Of a stretch of 64,000 bases of DNA, positions 37,588-48,184 are shown one piece after another; within the stretch, counting starts at the first letter, position 1, and each line of letters begins with the position of its first letter. The translations under genes were made by a program, and so were the position numbers. Source of the DNA: Pseudomonas oryzihabitans (GTDB lineage: Bacteria > Pseudomonadota > Gammaproteobacteria > Pseudomonadales > Pseudomonadaceae); contig NZ_CP021645.1 in assembly GCF_006384975.1 (NCBI RefSeq), positions 2,632,001 through 2,696,000 on the forward strand. The letters run 5' to 3'. The notes beneath the pieces are model-generated. The model worked only from the letters and a program-made list of their open reading frames with translations, was not told the DNA's origin and did not search any database.

Positions 37588-39228
37588 ATGGTCTGGTTCG
37601 ACAATCTGGCGCTGGCGAAAAAACTCGCCATCGCCTTCGGCCTGTGCACCCTTATCACCCTCGGCATAGGTGCGGCCGGCATGAGCGGTCTCTATAGCCT
37701 GAACTCGCTGCTGGACTCGGTGCTGAACAACAATCTGCGCTCCATCACCCAGCTCAACGATGCCAAGAGCAACGTGATCGGCCACAACCGCGATCTGTTC
37801 CGGCTGATCTCCATGACCTACGCCAATGCGCCCCAGGCCGATCAGGAGCGCATCCTCGCCTCCCTGCACGCCAACCAGGCCGAAGCGGAAAAGCCCTTCG
37901 CGGACTATCGCACCACACCGCTGGAAGCCGATGAAAAGGCGGCCGGGGACGACTTCGAACGCGACTGGAAAACCTATCTCACCGGCGTCGACAGCGTGTT
38001 GGCGCGGCTGGCCGCCAAGGACCCGGCCGGTGCCTATCAGTTGGTGAACGATCAGGTGCAGCCGCTCTATCGCAAGACCATGGCCTCCTTCAAGATCATG
38101 GTGGAGTCCAACAAGCGCCAGGGCAACGAGTCCGGTGTCGCCGCCCACGCCACCTTCAGCCAGGCCTTCTGGTTGCTGGGAGGTGGACTGCTGTTGGCCG
38201 TGGTCTGCGCCCTGGTGCTGGGCATCGTCATCACCCGCCTGATCGTGACGCCGATCCGCCAGGCCGTGACCAGCGCCGAGCGTGTCGCCCAGGGCGATCT
38301 GACCCTGCCGATCCAGACCACCCGCCGCGACGAAGCCGGTCAGCTCCTGCAAGCCCTGGGCGGCATGCAGCGCAGCCTGAAGGACACCGTGCAGCAGATG
38401 GCCAGCGCCGCCAGCCAACTCGCCGCGGCCGCCGAGGAATTGCACGCGGTCACCGAGGAAACCTCGCGCGGCCAGGTGCGCCAGCACGACGAGGTGCAGC
38501 AGGCCGCCACGGCGGTCAACCAGATGACCGCCGCCGTGGAAGAGGTGGCCCGCAATGCCGCCTCTACCTCGACCGCTTCCCAGGAGACCAGCCGTGAAGC
38601 GCAACTGGGTCGTGAGCAGGTACAGCAAGCGGCCCAGGCCATGACGGTGATGACCGCCGAGATCACCGATTCCACCCAGAAGGTGCAGACCCTGGAAGGC
38701 CAGGTCCGCGAGATCGGTCAGGTACTGGAAGTCATCCGCGGCATCGCCGAGCAAACCAACCTCCTGGCGCTCAACGCCGCCATCGAGGCCGCCCGCGCCG
38801 GCGAACAGGGTCGCGGCTTCGCCGTGGTAGCGGACGAGGTGCGCGCCCTGGCCCATCGTACCCAGGGCTCTACCGGCGAGATCGAACGCATGATGAGCGC
38901 CGTGCGCGGCAGCGCCGAAGAGGCGGTGAGTGCCATGCACAAGAGCCAGACCCTGGCCGACGACACCCAGCAGCGCGCCAATCGTGCCGGCGAGGCGCTG
39001 GAGCGCATCACCGCCGGGGTGGCGCGCATCGAGGAGCGCAACCTGGTAATCGCCAGCGCCGCCGAGGAGCAGGCCCAGGTGGCCCGTGAGGTGGACCGCA
39101 ACCTGATGAACATTCAGGATCTGTCCACCCAGACCGCTACCGGTGCCCAGCAGACCGCGGCCTCCAGCCAGGAGCTGTCGCGCCTGGCCACCTCCTTCCA
39201 GGGCCTGGTGGCGCAATTCCGTTATTGA
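37588..39228 (+). CDS. Methyl-accepting chemotaxis protein (4HB sensor)
   Basis: Classical transmembrane chemoreceptor, 546 aa. TM1 at about 11-32, a periplasmic four-helix-bundle sensor (about 33-190), TM2 at about 192-215, HAMP (about 216-268) and signalling domain with [44 protein letters not shown]. The ligand is not predictable. AAAGGA precedes the ATG. The 120 bp upstream have no separate gene. Confidence 0.93.
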   Translation: MVWFDNLALAKKLAIAFGLCTLITLGIGAAGMSGLYSLNSLLDSVLNNNLRSITQLNDAKSNVIGHNRDLFRLISMTYANAPQADQERILASLHANQAEAEKPFADYRTTPLEADEKAAGDDFERDWKTYLTGVDSVLARLAAKDPAGAYQLVNDQVQPLYRKTMASFKIMVESNKRQGNESGVAAHATFSQAFWLLGGGLLLAVVCALVLGIVITRLIVTPIRQAVTSAERVAQGDLTLPIQTTRRDEAGQLLQALGGMQRSLKDTVQQMASAASQLAAAAEELHAVTEETSRGQVRQHDEVQQAATAVNQMTAAVEEVARNAASTSTASQETSREAQLGREQVQQAAQAMTVMTAEITDSTQKVQTLEGQVREIGQVLEVIRGIAEQTNLLALNAAIEAARAGEQGRGFAVVADEVRALAHRTQGSTGEIERMMSAVRGSAEEAVSAMHKSQTLADDTQQRANRAGEALERITAGVARIEERNLVIASAAEEQAQVAREVDRNLMNIQDLSTQTATGAQQTAASSQELSRLATSFQGLVAQFRY

Positions 39229-39382
39229 TCAAGCGTTCGGAAAACTTCCGACCAGCGGCCAGCCTGCCCTCGCGCCAGCGAGCGGCAGGCCTCAAGCGCA
39301 GCGGTGGGGCTCAACGTGCACGATGCGGCCCCTTGGGGATTGAACATTGCGCGCCAGGGCGGCTCTGAGCTGAACCGCTCGA

Positions 39383-39649
39383 ATGGATGCTCCCATGCGC
39401 TTCACCTACGATGCTCGCCGCAGTTACCGCCTGATCGGCCTGGATGATGGTCGACTGGCCGGTCAATTACTCGGGGGCCAGCTGTACATCATGGTGGCAG
39501 GCGATGGCACCCAACCCATGTCCTATGCCCAGCTGGAAGACGACCAGTTGCGTACGTCCGAGGGCGACCTGATCGGCTGTCGCGAGGCGGACATCCTCAC
39601 CCTGCAACGTACCGGCGTAGCCCTGCGCCTGGAACCGCTCGATCCCTGA
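39383..39649 (+). CDS. Small hypothetical protein
   Basis: 88 aa (84 if the ATG at 39395 is used; neither start has a clear ribosome site). It has no signal or membrane segment. Sequence RRSYRLIGLDDGRLAGQLLGGQLYIMVAGDGTQPMSYAQLEDDQLRTSEGDLIGCREAD suggests a small beta-rich fold. I do not recognise a family. Between it and the SDR gene lie 240 bp with an AGCGCCCAA/TTGGGCGCT hairpin (39700-39722) and nothing else identifiable. Confidence 0.55.
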   Translation: MDAPMRFTYDARRSYRLIGLDDGRLAGQLLGGQLYIMVAGDGTQPMSYAQLEDDQLRTSEGDLIGCREADILTLQRTGVALRLEPLDP

Positions 39650-39889
39650 GCGATGACTTGAAGGCTACCCGGCTAGCCGCCTCCACCTTGCGTTTTCCCA
39701 GCGCCCAATGTTCTTGGGCGCTGGCTGCCCTGCCGCCGTCGAAAAAGCGGCCTCCGTAACCAAGTCGCAAACCTCGTATGCCTTCCGATAACCGACGGGA
39801 ACCTCGCCCGACCTTCGGCTTTCCATTTTCCTGAACGTCATCGAATAGGTCGCCATCCGGCACCTTTCTCGCGCTTTTCAGGAGATGTC

Positions 39890-40783
39890 ATGTCCAGCAA
39901 CAACCAGTACGCCATGCAGAACCCCCTCACCCAGTATCCCCAGCCGGAATTCCCCAAGCAGCCCCAGGAGGCGCCAGGCCTGGCCCAGGTCATGCAACCG
40001 CGTCCCGATCATGGCGAGACCAGCTACAAGGGATTTGGCCGACTGGCGGGGCGCAAGGCGCTGATCACCGGGGCGGATTCGGGGATCGGGCGGGCGACCG
40101 CCATCGCCTATGCCCGCGAGGGTGCCGACCTGGTACTCAACTACCTGCCCGAGGAGGAAGCCGACGCCCAGGAAGTGGTCAAGCTGGTGGAAGCCGAGGG
40201 TCGCCAGGCCTTTTGCCTACCCGGTGACCTGAAGGACGAGGCCTTCTGCAACCAGCTGGTGAGCAAGGCGAAGGACGTCCTCGGCGGCCTCGATATTCTG
40301 GTCAACGTGGCCGGCAAGCAGACCGCCGTGCAGGACATCGCCGAGCTGACCACCGAGCAGTTCGACGCCACCTTCAAGACCAACCTCTATGCGCTGTTCT
40401 GGCTGTGCAAGGCGGCGCTGCCGCACCTGCCGGCCGGCGCCGCCATCATCAACACCACCTCGATCCAGGCCACCCAGCCGTCGGAATTCCTGCTGGACTA
40501 CGCGTCCACCAAGGCGGCCATCACCAACTTCACCAAGGCCCTGGCCAAGCAGGTCGCCAGCAAGGGCATCCGCGTCAACGCCGTGGCCCCCGGTCCCTTC
40601 TGGACCCCGCTGCAGCCCAGCGGTGGCCAGCCCCAGGACAAGATCCCCAGCTTCGGCGGCGAGACGGTGTTCAAGCGTCCGGGGCAGCCGGCCGAACTGG
40701 CACCCATCTATGTGCTGCTGGCCTCCCAGGAGTCCAGCTATGTGACCGGTGAGGTCTATGGCGCCACCGGAGGCATGGGCTGA
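39890..40783 (+). CDS. Short-chain dehydrogenase/reductase (YghA-like)
   Basis: SDR oxidoreductase with N-terminal extension, 297 aa. Cofactor motif GADSGIG (61-67), Ser191 and the catalytic Tyr204-x-x-x-Lys208 (YASTK). The extended N terminus ([16 protein letters not shown] ... [17 protein letters not shown]) is typical of the YghA/stress-linked subgroup, which reduces aldehydes or ketones with NADPH. AGGAG precedes the ATG. The next gene starts 5 bp after its stop, so the two are probably co-transcribed. Confidence 0.9.
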   Translation: MSSNNQYAMQNPLTQYPQPEFPKQPQEAPGLAQVMQPRPDHGETSYKGFGRLAGRKALITGADSGIGRATAIAYAREGADLVLNYLPEEEADAQEVVKLVEAEGRQAFCLPGDLKDEAFCNQLVSKAKDVLGGLDILVNVAGKQTAVQDIAELTTEQFDATFKTNLYALFWLCKAALPHLPAGAAIINTTSIQATQPSEFLLDYASTKAAITNFTKALAKQVASKGIRVNAVAPGPFWTPLQPSGGQPQDKIPSFGGETVFKRPGQPAELAPIYVLLASQESSYVTGEVYGATGGMG

Positions 40784-40788
40784 GGGCC

Positions 40789-42582
40789 GTGGCGGCCTTC
40801 GACCCGGCTCGCCAGGACGGCTATGCGCCCCTGGCGGGCTATGCCGCCCTCTCCGACGGTCGTTCGGTAGCCCTGGTGGCGCCGGACGGCTCGCTGGATT
40901 GGTGGTGCGTGCCCAACATGGATTCCGCCCCGCTGTTCGACCGCCTGCTGGATGCCCCGGACGGCGGTTTCTTCGCCATTACGCCGGTGGCCGACTATCG
41001 CGTCGAACGGGCCTATCGCGAAGACAGCAATGTGCTGGAGACCTGCTTCCACACCGCCGACGGCAGCGTGCGCCTGACCGAGTCGCTCAACAGCGGCTCG
41101 GCCGGACGCCTGCCCTGGTGCGAACTGGGCCGCCGGGTGGAAGGACTCTCTGGCCAGGTCGAACTGCGTATCGAACTGGTACCGGGCACCCAGGGCCAGA
41201 CCGTCTCGCCTTGGATGCGCAGCACGCCCAATGGCGAGGTCATGCATGTCGATGGCGTCATGGCCACCCTGCGCTATTGCGAGCGCCTGGAAATCCTCCA
41301 GTGCGACGACCGCCGGCTGGTGGCGCGCCTGGTACTGGAAGCCGGCCAGCGCAGCGTGTTGGCGCTGACCGCCACCGAAAACGAGCCCTTGATCGTGCCG
41401 ACGCTGGAAGAGGTCGACCAGCGCATCGACCGCAGCGACCAGGCCTGGCGTGAATGGGCCCAGGGTTTCGCCTACCGGGGAGAATTCCTCTCTGAGGTGA
41501 AGCGCTCGGCCCTGGCGCTCAAGTTGCTGCTCTACTCCCCTACCGGCGCCATCGTCGCCGCGGCCACCACCTCGCTGCCGGAGCGGATCGGCGGCGACAA
41601 GAACTACGAATATCGCTATGCCTGGGTGCGCGATGCGGTCTTCACCATCAAAGCCTTCCTCTACCTGGGAGCGCTGGGCGAGGCCCAGGCGGCACTGGCC
41701 TGGATCCAGAACGTCATCCGCCGTCACGGCAATCGCCTGCACACCTGCTTCACCCTGGAAGGCGAACTGGCGCCCGAGGAACGCACCATCCCGGTTCCCG
41801 GCTATCGCGACTCCCGACCGGTGCGCGTCGGCAATCGCGCTAGCGCCCAGTGCCAGCTGAGTCTCTATGGCGACCTGCTGGAGACCTTCCGCCTCTATGC
41901 GAGCAAGGGCCACGTGCTGGATTTCGCCACCGCCAGCCTGCTCACCGACCTGGCCAATCTCTGCGCCGACAGCTGGCGCCAGCCGGATGCCGGCATGTGG
42001 GAGCTACCCGAGGAGCGGCATTACACCCTGTCCAAGCTGGGTTGCTGGTTCGCCCTGGATCGCGCCGTGACCCTGGCCCGTGAGGGCCATATCCCCGATG
42101 CCCTGTGCGGTCGCTGGCAACGGGAGCGCGACCGTATCCGCGATTGGGTCAACGAACACTGCTGGAGCGAACGCCAGCAGGCCTACACCTTCTATGCTGG
42201 CACCGAGCGCCTGGATGCCGGCCTGCTGCTGGGCATCCGCTTCGGCTTCGACGGTGGGGCACGCTCGGTCAGCACCCTCGCGGCCATCCGCCGCGAGTTG
42301 GCCCGGGGCCCGCTGGTCTATCGCTACAGCGGTGCCGAGCGCGAGGAAGGCGCCTTCCTCGCCTGTTCCTACTGGATGGTCGAAGCCCATGCGGTGCTGG
42401 GCGAGGTGGAGCAGGCCCGCGCCTTGATGCGCGAGGTACTGGCCGCCAGTCTCAACGGCGTCGGCCTGATGACCGAGATGCGCGATCCGCACGACGGCGC
42501 GGCCCTGGGCAATTTCCCCCAGGGCCTTAGCCACCTGGCCCTGGTGCATGCCGCGCTGATCCTGGAAGAACCGGAGCCCTAG
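40789..42582 (+). CDS. Glycoside hydrolase family 15 protein (glucoamylase/trehalase-like)
   Basis: 597-aa cytoplasmic GH15 enzyme. The N-terminal beta domain ([38 protein letters not shown]) precedes an alpha/alpha toroid with [48 protein letters not shown] and [15 protein letters not shown]. Members hydrolyse alpha-glucosides such as trehalose or maltodextrins. The GTG at 40789 fits the family start. Together with the upstream SDR and downstream mpg-like gene (2-bp gap) it forms a compact cluster, plausibly a stress or stationary-phase unit. Confidence 0.9.
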   Translation: MAAFDPARQDGYAPLAGYAALSDGRSVALVAPDGSLDWWCVPNMDSAPLFDRLLDAPDGGFFAITPVADYRVERAYREDSNVLETCFHTADGSVRLTESLNSGSAGRLPWCELGRRVEGLSGQVELRIELVPGTQGQTVSPWMRSTPNGEVMHVDGVMATLRYCERLEILQCDDRRLVARLVLEAGQRSVLALTATENEPLIVPTLEEVDQRIDRSDQAWREWAQGFAYRGEFLSEVKRSALALKLLLYSPTGAIVAAATTSLPERIGGDKNYEYRYAWVRDAVFTIKAFLYLGALGEAQAALAWIQNVIRRHGNRLHTCFTLEGELAPEERTIPVPGYRDSRPVRVGNRASAQCQLSLYGDLLETFRLYASKGHVLDFATASLLTDLANLCADSWRQPDAGMWELPEERHYTLSKLGCWFALDRAVTLAREGHIPDALCGRWQRERDRIRDWVNEHCWSERQQAYTFYAGTERLDAGLLLGIRFGFDGGARSVSTLAAIRRELARGPLVYRYSGAEREEGAFLACSYWMVEAHAVLGEVEQARALMREVLAASLNGVGLMTEMRDPHDGAALGNFPQGLSHLALVHAALILEEPEP

Positions 42583-42584
42583 GC

Positions 42585-43142
42585 GTGACGACACTGGATT
42601 TCAGCCGCCCGGTGGAAGAGGTCGCCCGCCAGCTGATCGGCGCCACCCTGGCGGTTGCAGGGGTGGGCGGCGTGATCGTCGAGACGGAAGCCTACGACGG
42701 CGAAGACCCGGCTTCCCACAGCTTTTCCGGCCAGACCCCACGCAACCGGGCCATGTTCGGGCCGCCGGGGCATGCCTATGTCTATCGCTCCTACGGCATC
42801 CACTGGTGCTTCAACCTGGTCTGTCGCGAGAGCGGCCATGGCGCCGGGGTCTTGATTCGGGCCTTGGAACCGCTCTGGGGGCTGGAACTCATGCGCGAGC
42901 GGCGCGGTGGGCTAGCCGATCGACTGCTCTGCGCCGGTCCGGGCCGGGTCTGCCAGGCGCTGGGCATCGACGGCAGCCACGACGGTCTGCCACTGGCTGG
43001 ACCGCCCTTCCAACTGGAGCCGGCGGTCGAGCCCGTGAACGTGGTCCAGGGTCCGCGTATCGGTATCACCCGTGCCCGCGAGGTACCCTGGCGCTTCGGT
43101 CTGGCCGGCTCGCGCTATCTGAGCCGACGCTTTCCTGGCTGA
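42585..43142 (+). CDS. DNA-3-methyladenine glycosylase (AAG/Mpg family)
   Basis: Base-excision repair glycosylase, 185 aa, releasing alkylated purines. Family motifs: [21 protein letters not shown] (active-site Glu in VETEAY), [37 protein letters not shown] and [12 protein letters not shown]. It uses a GTG start directly after the GH15 stop. Short compared with mammalian enzymes but normal for bacteria. Confidence 0.93.
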   Translation: MTTLDFSRPVEEVARQLIGATLAVAGVGGVIVETEAYDGEDPASHSFSGQTPRNRAMFGPPGHAYVYRSYGIHWCFNLVCRESGHGAGVLIRALEPLWGLELMRERRGGLADRLLCAGPGRVCQALGIDGSHDGLPLAGPPFQLEPAVEPVNVVQGPRIGITRAREVPWRFGLAGSRYLSRRFPG

Positions 43143-43231
43143 GTGCAAGATAGTCCCGCCGGCCCTGCGCGACGATGGCGGACCGCCATGGCCGCGATCA
43201 CGTGAGTCGAGTGATCGCTCCAGAGCCCATG

Positions 43232-43260
43232 AAAAAAGGCCACTCCCAGGAGTGGCCTTC
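43232..43260 (-). terminator. Terminator of the pst operon
   Basis: AAGGCCACT / AGTGGCCTT hairpin with six T on the minus strand (AAAAAA on plus), 21 bp after the pstB stop. It closes pstSCAB without a phoU gene. Confidence 0.88.
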
Positions 43261-43280
43261 AAGTACGAACGGACAAGGCT

Positions 43281-44045
43281 TCAGCCGAAGCGACCGGTGA
43301 TGTAGTCCTCGGTCTGCTTCTTGTCCGGCTTGGTGAAGATCTTGTCGGTCTTGTCCATTTCGATCAGCTCACCCAGGTACATGAAGGCGGTGACGTCGGA
43401 ACAGCGCGCCGCCTGCTGCATGTTGTGGGTGACGATCACCACGGTGAACTCCTGCTTCAGTTCTGCCAGCAGTTGCTCGATGCGTGCAGTAGAGATCGGG
43501 TCCAGTGCCGAGGTGGGTTCGTCCAGCAGCAGCACCCGCGGCCGCAGGGCGATGGTGCGGGCGATGCACAGGCGCTGCTGCTGACCACCGGAGAGCCCCA
43601 GGGCGCTCTGGTTCAGCTTGTCCTTGACCTCATCCCACAGCGCCGCGCCGCGCAGGGCCTGCTCGACGCGATCCTGCAACTCCACCCGGGACAGCCGCTC
43701 GTGGTGGCGAATGCCGTAGGCGACGTTGTCGGCGATGGACATGGGGAAAGGCACCGGCTTCTGGAACACCATGCCGATGGTGCTGCGCAGGCGGCTCAGC
43801 GAGTACTTCGGATCGAGGATGTTCTCCCCGTCCATGAGGATCTCGCCGGTCGCTTCCAGCCCCGGATACTCGGAGTAGATGCGGTTGAAGATGCGCAGCA
43901 GCGTGGACTTGCCGCATCCGGACGGGCCGATGATGGCGGTGATCTGCTTGGCCGCGATGTCCAGGTTGATCGACTTGAGCGCCTGATGGCCCTTGTAGCG
44001 GAAGCCGACGTCGCGCGCCTGCAGTTCCGGTATCTGCGTCTGCAT
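43281..44045 (-). CDS. pstB: Phosphate import ATP-binding protein PstB
   Basis: ABC ATPase of the high-affinity phosphate importer, 254 aa. Walker [13 protein letters not shown] (40-51), signature [16 protein letters not shown], Walker [14 protein letters not shown] and switch [13 protein letters not shown] are intact. The ATG at 44045 gives the usual PstB length; an in-frame GTG nearby is possible. It follows pstA by 5 bp. phoU, commonly next, is absent here. Confidence 0.96.
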   Translation of the reverse strand: MQTQIPELQARDVGFRYKGHQALKSINLDIAAKQITAIIGPSGCGKSTLLRIFNRIYSEYPGLEATGEILMDGENILDPKYSLSRLRSTIGMVFQKPVPFPMSIADNVAYGIRHHERLSRVELQDRVEQALRGAALWDEVKDKLNQSALGLSGGQQQRLCIARTIALRPRVLLLDEPTSALDPISTARIEQLLAELKQEFTVVIVTHNMQQAARCSDVTAFMYLGELIEMDKTDKIFTKPDKKQTEDYITGRFG

Positions 44046-44050
44046 GGTGG

Positions 44051-44926
44051 TCACTTGGAATCCCGGTTGCGAAAGAAGAAACGAGAGGAAAGGTTCAGGA
44101 ACAGCACGAACAACGTCAGCAGCAGGGCGCCGGCCCAAGCCAGTTGCTGCCAGTTCTCGAACGGACTCATGGCGAATTGGAAGATGGTCACGGGAACGGT
44201 GGCCATGGGCTGCAGCAGGTCGGCGTTCCAGTACTGGTTACCGAAGGCGGTGAACAGCAGCGGGGCGGTCTCGCCAGTGATCCGCGCGATGGCCAGCAAC
44301 ACCCCGGTGACCACGCCGGCGCGGGAAGCGCGCAGCAGGATCTGCAGGGTGACCTTCCATTGCGGGATGCCCAGCGCCAGGGCCGCTTCACGCATGGCCG
44401 CGGGCTGCAGCTGCATCATTTCGTCGGTGGTACGGGTCACCACCGGCACCACCAGCATGGCCAAGGCCAGGGCGCCGGCCAGACCGGAGAAGCCTACGCT
44501 GCCGCCGGTGGCCTTGCTCAGTTGCATCACCACCACGGTGTAGATGAACAGGCCGATGACGATGGAGGGCGCCGACAAGAGGATGTCATTGACGAAGCGT
44601 ACCACCAGGCCGAGCTTGGAATGGCGGGCATACTCCGCCAGCCAGAGGCCGGCCAGGATACCGATGGGTGCACCGATGGCCGTGCCCAACAGAGTGATCA
44701 GCACGCTGCCGAACAGAGCGTTGGCCAGACCGCCGTCGGCGGCACCGGGCGGCGGGGTCATCTCAATGAAGATACTCGGGCTCAGGGCGGTCATGCCCTT
44801 GAGCAGGGTGGTACCGAGGATCCAGGCCAGAAAGCTCAGGCCCAGCACGGCAGCGGCGCTGCCAAAGACCAGCGCGATACCGTTCTTGATCCGGCGCTTG
44901 CGGTAGAGATAGGCGTCGATGTGCAT
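44051..44926 (-). CDS. pstA: Phosphate ABC transporter permease PstA
   Basis: Inner-membrane permease, 291 aa, about six transmembrane helices. Typical stretches: [21 protein letters not shown] ([17 protein letters not shown]), [20 protein letters not shown], the EAA loop [20 protein letters not shown], and [18 protein letters not shown]. Its start overlaps the pstC stop by one base (TGATG), suggesting translational coupling. Confidence 0.95.
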   Translation of the reverse strand: MHIDAYLYRKRRIKNGIALVFGSAAAVLGLSFLAWILGTTLLKGMTALSPSIFIEMTPPPGAADGGLANALFGSVLITLLGTAIGAPIGILAGLWLAEYARHSKLGLVVRFVNDILLSAPSIVIGLFIYTVVVMQLSKATGGSVGFSGLAGALALAMLVVPVVTRTTDEMMQLQPAAMREAALALGIPQWKVTLQILLRASRAGVVTGVLLAIARITGETAPLLFTAFGNQYWNADLLQPMATVPVTIFQFAMSPFENWQQLAWAGALLLTLFVLFLNLSSRFFFRNRDSK

Positions 44927-45900
44927 CAGTTACCTGCCTTGCGCGACAGCTGCGTCAGCATCAGACGCGCCGCGAGCAGCACGAAGAAGGTCACCACGAA
45001 GAGCAGGAAGCCCAGGGCCAGCAGCGCGGAACGGTGCAGGTCGGTGTAGGCCTCGTTGAATTCGTTGGCGATCACCGAGGCGATGGAGCTGCTCGGCATC
45101 ATCAGCGAGAGGGAGAACTGGTGAGCGTTGCCCAGCACGAAGGTCACCGCCATGGTCTCGCCCAGGGCGCGACCCAAGCCGAGGAAGGCACCGCCGACCA
45201 CCGCCGAGCGGGTGTAGGGCAGCACGATGTCCCAGCAGACTTCCCAGGTAGTGGAGCCCAGGGCGTAGGCCGACTCCTTGAGCTGGGGCGGTACGCTGCG
45301 GAATACCTCGTACATCACCGAGGTGATGAAGGGCAGGATCATGATCGCCAGGATGATACCGGCGGTGAGCATGCCGATCCCCAGCGGCGGCCCCTGGAAC
45401 AGCACGCCGATGAACGGGATGGCGCCCAGGTAGTCGTTGATGAAGGGCGAAATGTGCGCGGCCATGAAAGGACCGAAGACAAACAGGCCCCACATGCCGT
45501 AGATGATCGAGGGAATGCCGGCCAGCAGTTCGACTGCGGTGGCCACCGGGCCGCGCAACCAGGTCGGCGCGATCTCGGACAGGAACAGGGCGATGCCGAA
45601 GCTGGTGGGCACGGCCAGCACCAGGGCGATCAGCGAAGTCATCAGGGTGCCGTAGATGGGCACCAGGGCGCCGAACTTCTCGGCTCCGACATCCCACTCG
45701 GCGGAGGTCAGGAAACTCAGGCCGAAGGTCATGAAGGCCTGGCGACCGCCCCAGAGGGTGGACAGGGCTGCCCCGACCAGCACCAGCAGAACCAGCAGGG
45801 CGGCGGAGAACAGCAGGCGCCGGAACCAGGTGTCCGCGCGAGTATCCCGGCGGATACGCTCTTCCTGAGCGGCCGAAAGGGGAAGGGTTTGATCGGTCAT
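44926..45900 (-). CDS. pstC: Phosphate ABC transporter permease PstC
   Basis: Inner-membrane permease, 324 aa. Contains FGALVPIYGTLMTSLIALVLAVPTSFGIALFLSEIAP, ELLAGIPSIIYGMWGLFVFGPF, the EAA loop KESAYALGSTTWEVCWDIVLPY, and LGRALGETMAVTFVLGN. Pairs with PstA. The cytoplasmic N-terminal tail is about 28 residues. Confidence 0.95.
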   Translation of the reverse strand: MTDQTLPLSAAQEERIRRDTRADTWFRRLLFSAALLVLLVLVGAALSTLWGGRQAFMTFGLSFLTSAEWDVGAEKFGALVPIYGTLMTSLIALVLAVPTSFGIALFLSEIAPTWLRGPVATAVELLAGIPSIIYGMWGLFVFGPFMAAHISPFINDYLGAIPFIGVLFQGPPLGIGMLTAGIILAIMILPFITSVMYEVFRSVPPQLKESAYALGSTTWEVCWDIVLPYTRSAVVGGAFLGLGRALGETMAVTFVLGNAHQFSLSLMMPSSSIASVIANEFNEAYTDLHRSALLALGFLLFVVTFFVLLAARLMLTQLSRKAGN

Positions 45901-45978
45901 GGTGATTTCCGGTCAGCAGATCGGGATGCGCGAAGCCGCCCGGGCCCCTGAGGGATCCCGGACGGCAGGCGGTCTAAC

Positions 45979-46992
45979 TCACTTCTTGAAATCGCTGGCC
46001 CAGTAGCCTTCGATCTGCTTGACCAGGGCTTCGGGGACCGGCACGTAGTCCAGGGCCTCGGCTTCTTTCTGGCCGTGGTCCAACGCCCACTTGAAGAATT
46101 CGAAGGCGACCTTGCTGCGCTCTTCGTTCTTCGGATCCTTGTACATCACGATCCAGGTGGTAGCGGTGATCGGCCAGGCATCGGCGCCCGGGGCGTTGGT
46201 CATCAGCAGGTTGAAGTCCTTGGCGTTCTTCCAATCAGCAGTGGCGGCAGCCGCCTGGAAGCTCTTCGAGTCGGGCTCGACGAACTTGCCGGCAGCGTTC
46301 TTCAGCTCCACGTGAGTCATCTTGTTGGTCAGCGCGTAGGCGTATTCGACGTAGCCGATGGCGCCTTTGATCTGCTTCACGTAGGCAGCGATACCTTCGT
46401 TACCCTTGCCACCCACACCGACCGGCCAGTTGACGGTGGTGCCGAAGTTGTACTTCTCCTTCCACTCGGGGCTGACCTTGGACAGGTAGTTGGTGAAGTT
46501 GTAGGAGGTGCCGGAGCCGTCGGAACGACGGACCACGGTGATGGCGCTGTCAGGCAGCTTCAGACCCGGGTTCAGCGCGGTGATGGCCGGATCGTTCCAG
46601 GTCTTCACCTCACCCATGAAGATCTTGGCCAGGACCGGACCATCCAGCTTCAGCTTGCCGGGCTCGACGCCTTCGACGTTCACCACCGGCACGATGCCGC
46701 CGATGATGGTCGGGAACTGGCCGAGGCCACCCTTCTGCAGGTCTTCGGTGCTGAGAGGAGCGTCGGTGGCGCCGAAGTCCACGGTGGCCGCCTTGATCTG
46801 GGCGATGCCGCCGCCGGAACCGATGGACTGGTAGTTGATGCGGTTGCCGGTCTTCTCGCTGAAGGTCTGCGACCACTTCGACATGACCGGATACACGAAG
46901 CTCGAACCTGCGCCCGTGATATCCACGGCGTGGGCGGCGGTGCTCAGGCAGAAGGCCGACAACAACAGGGAGAGGCTGAACGTGCGTTTCAT
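45979..46992 (-). CDS. pstS: Periplasmic phosphate-binding protein PstS
   Basis: Phosphate-binding protein, 337 aa. The signal peptide MKRTFSLSLLLSAFCLSTAAHA leads to VDITGAGSSFVYPVMSKWSQTF, whose Gly-Ser-Ser-Phe segment contacts phosphate, then IGSGGGIAQIKAATVDFGATDAPL and VRRSDGSGTSYNFTNYLSKV. The ATG at 46992 follows GGAGCAACCA; earlier in-frame ATGs (47004, 47049) are less likely, and 47049 would lie in the Pho box. First gene of the pst operon. Confidence 0.96.
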   Translation of the reverse strand: MKRTFSLSLLLSAFCLSTAAHAVDITGAGSSFVYPVMSKWSQTFSEKTGNRINYQSIGSGGGIAQIKAATVDFGATDAPLSTEDLQKGGLGQFPTIIGGIVPVVNVEGVEPGKLKLDGPVLAKIFMGEVKTWNDPAITALNPGLKLPDSAITVVRRSDGSGTSYNFTNYLSKVSPEWKEKYNFGTTVNWPVGVGGKGNEGIAAYVKQIKGAIGYVEYAYALTNKMTHVELKNAAGKFVEPDSKSFQAAAATADWKNAKDFNLLMTNAPGADAWPITATTWIVMYKDPKNEERSKVAFEFFKWALDHGQKEAEALDYVPVPEALVKQIEGYWASDFKK

Positions 46993-47042
46993 TGGTTGCT
47001 CCATTACCTTAGTGAGGGCTGGCGCTAGGCTATTGCCGAAAT

Positions 47043-47060
47043 GTGACAATTAAGTGTCAG
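47043..47060 (-). promoter_or_regulatory. Pho box upstream of pstS
   Basis: On the minus strand the 18 bp read CTGACAC-TTAA-TTGTCAC, two 7-bp PhoB half-sites spaced 4 bp, fitting the CTGTCAT-N4-CTGTCAT consensus. A weaker third half-site (CGTCATG) lies just upstream. It is 51 bp from the pstS ATG, implying PhoB control. Confidence 0.75.
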
Positions 47061-47394
47061 CGGCATGACGAAACGAGGACGGCACCGCGCCATCATCGCT
47101 GGCGTGTTTTGCGCCCATGCCCTCCGCCTACCGCCTGCCCCTTACCTGCACCGTTGCTTTCCGTCCCGCTGTCCGGGCGACACCTACCAACTCAGGTACG
47201 ACAACCCCACCTACGCCCGGGATGCCCCGGCATGACCGCCAGGGAAGCCGTGCCTCCGGCTAAAGCGAGACACCATGCGGCTTGCGTGAACCTCGACGCA
47301 GCCAGATACGGCAGACACGCAGGCAGATTTAGCCAAGGCTATATATATTAGAACTATCTACAAGATAGACTTTCTCTATCCGGCTAGGTAAGGT
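47061..47394. other. Intergenic region between pstS promoter and mntP riboswitch
   Basis: About 330 bp. An open frame exists but lacks a ribosome site and recognisable content. The last 60 bp are AT-rich (TATATATATTAGAAC, GATAGACTTTCTCTATC) and probably contain the mntP promoter. Confidence 0.35.
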
Positions 47395-47510
47395 GGCGGC
47401 CTCTTTGGGGAGTAGCCTGCTTCCGCTGCGGCGGAAAGCGTCCTGATCAACATACTCGGCAACCGCCGTGGTCAGGACAGCCGGTCAGGGTTGGCGAGAC
47501 CAGGGGCATC
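47395..47510 (+). promoter_or_regulatory. yybP-ykoY manganese riboswitch
   Basis: The class hallmarks appear in order: TTGGGGAGTAGCC, a variable GC-rich hairpin (TTCCGC/GCGGAA), the conserved ATCAACATACTCGG, a variable hairpin, and GGTTGGCGAGACCAGGGG. This aptamer binds Mn2+ and normally switches on efflux genes; it precedes mntP by about 60 bp. The expression platform just downstream is GC-rich and could include the CGCGCCGTGCCGGGCG segment. Confidence 0.92.
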
Positions 47511-47572
47511 ACCGCGCCGTGCCGGGCGTGCGGTGCTGTCTTGTGGATGCGAGCCCGGTCGGCACTGTCACA

Positions 47573-48145
47573 ATGAACCCCGCTTCCCTGATGTTCCTGG
47601 CCTTCGCCATGTCCACCGATGCCTTCGCCGCCGCCGTCGGCAAGGGCGCCAGCCTGCACAAGCCCTGCCTGCGCGAAGCCCTGCGTACCGGCGCCATCTT
47701 CGGTGTCATCGAAGCCATCACCCCGGTGATCGGCTGGGCCGTGGGCCTCACCGCGGCCCAGTACGTGCAGCCCTGGGATCACTGGATCGCCTTCACCCTA
47801 CTTACCGTGTTGGGTCTGCGCATGATCTGGGCCGGCTTCGGCGCGCCCGATGCCGAAGAGGAAAAACCGCGCCAGCACTCCTTCCTGCTGCTGGCCCTCA
47901 CCGCCGTGGCCACCAGCATCGACGCCCTCGCCGTGGGCGTGGGCCTGGCCTTCATCGACGTCAACATCGTCACCGCCGCCCTGGCCATCGGCCTCGCCAC
48001 CATGGTCATGGTGACCACCGGCGTGATGCTGGGCCGAGTGATGGGCAACCTGGTCGGCAAGCGGGCGGAAATGCTCGGCGGCGTGGTGCTGATCGTGGTC
48101 GGCGCCGTCATCCTGCACGAACACCTGGCGGCCGCTGCCTCCTAA
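47573..48145 (+). CDS. mntP: Manganese efflux pump MntP
   Basis: Six-helix inner-membrane exporter, 190 aa, of the MntP (DUF204) family. Two homologous halves each carry conserved acidic residues: [20 protein letters not shown] and [19 protein letters not shown]. Exports Mn2+ when the preceding riboswitch senses excess. ATG 47573 (MNPASLMFL) gives the standard length; the frame extends into the riboswitch upstream. Confidence 0.95.
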   Translation: MNPASLMFLAFAMSTDAFAAAVGKGASLHKPCLREALRTGAIFGVIEAITPVIGWAVGLTAAQYVQPWDHWIAFTLLTVLGLRMIWAGFGAPDAEEEKPRQHSFLLLALTAVATSIDALAVGVGLAFIDVNIVTAALAIGLATMVMVTTGVMLGRVMGNLVGKRAEMLGGVVLIVVGAVILHEHLAAAAS

Positions 48146-48155
48146 CGGCGCTGTT

Positions 48156-48181
48156 GAAGAGGGGCTCGCTGGCCCCTCTTC
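48156..48181. terminator. Hairpin between mntP and cytochrome b561
   Basis: GAAGAGGGG / CCCCTCTTC stem-loop between convergent genes. There is no strong T-run in either direction, so termination efficiency is uncertain. Confidence 0.5.
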
Positions 48182-48184
48182 GCG

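Noticed and set aside
47043..47351. 102-codon open frame between pstS and mntP
   Set aside because: No ribosome site, starts in the Pho box, composition unlike neighbouring genes.
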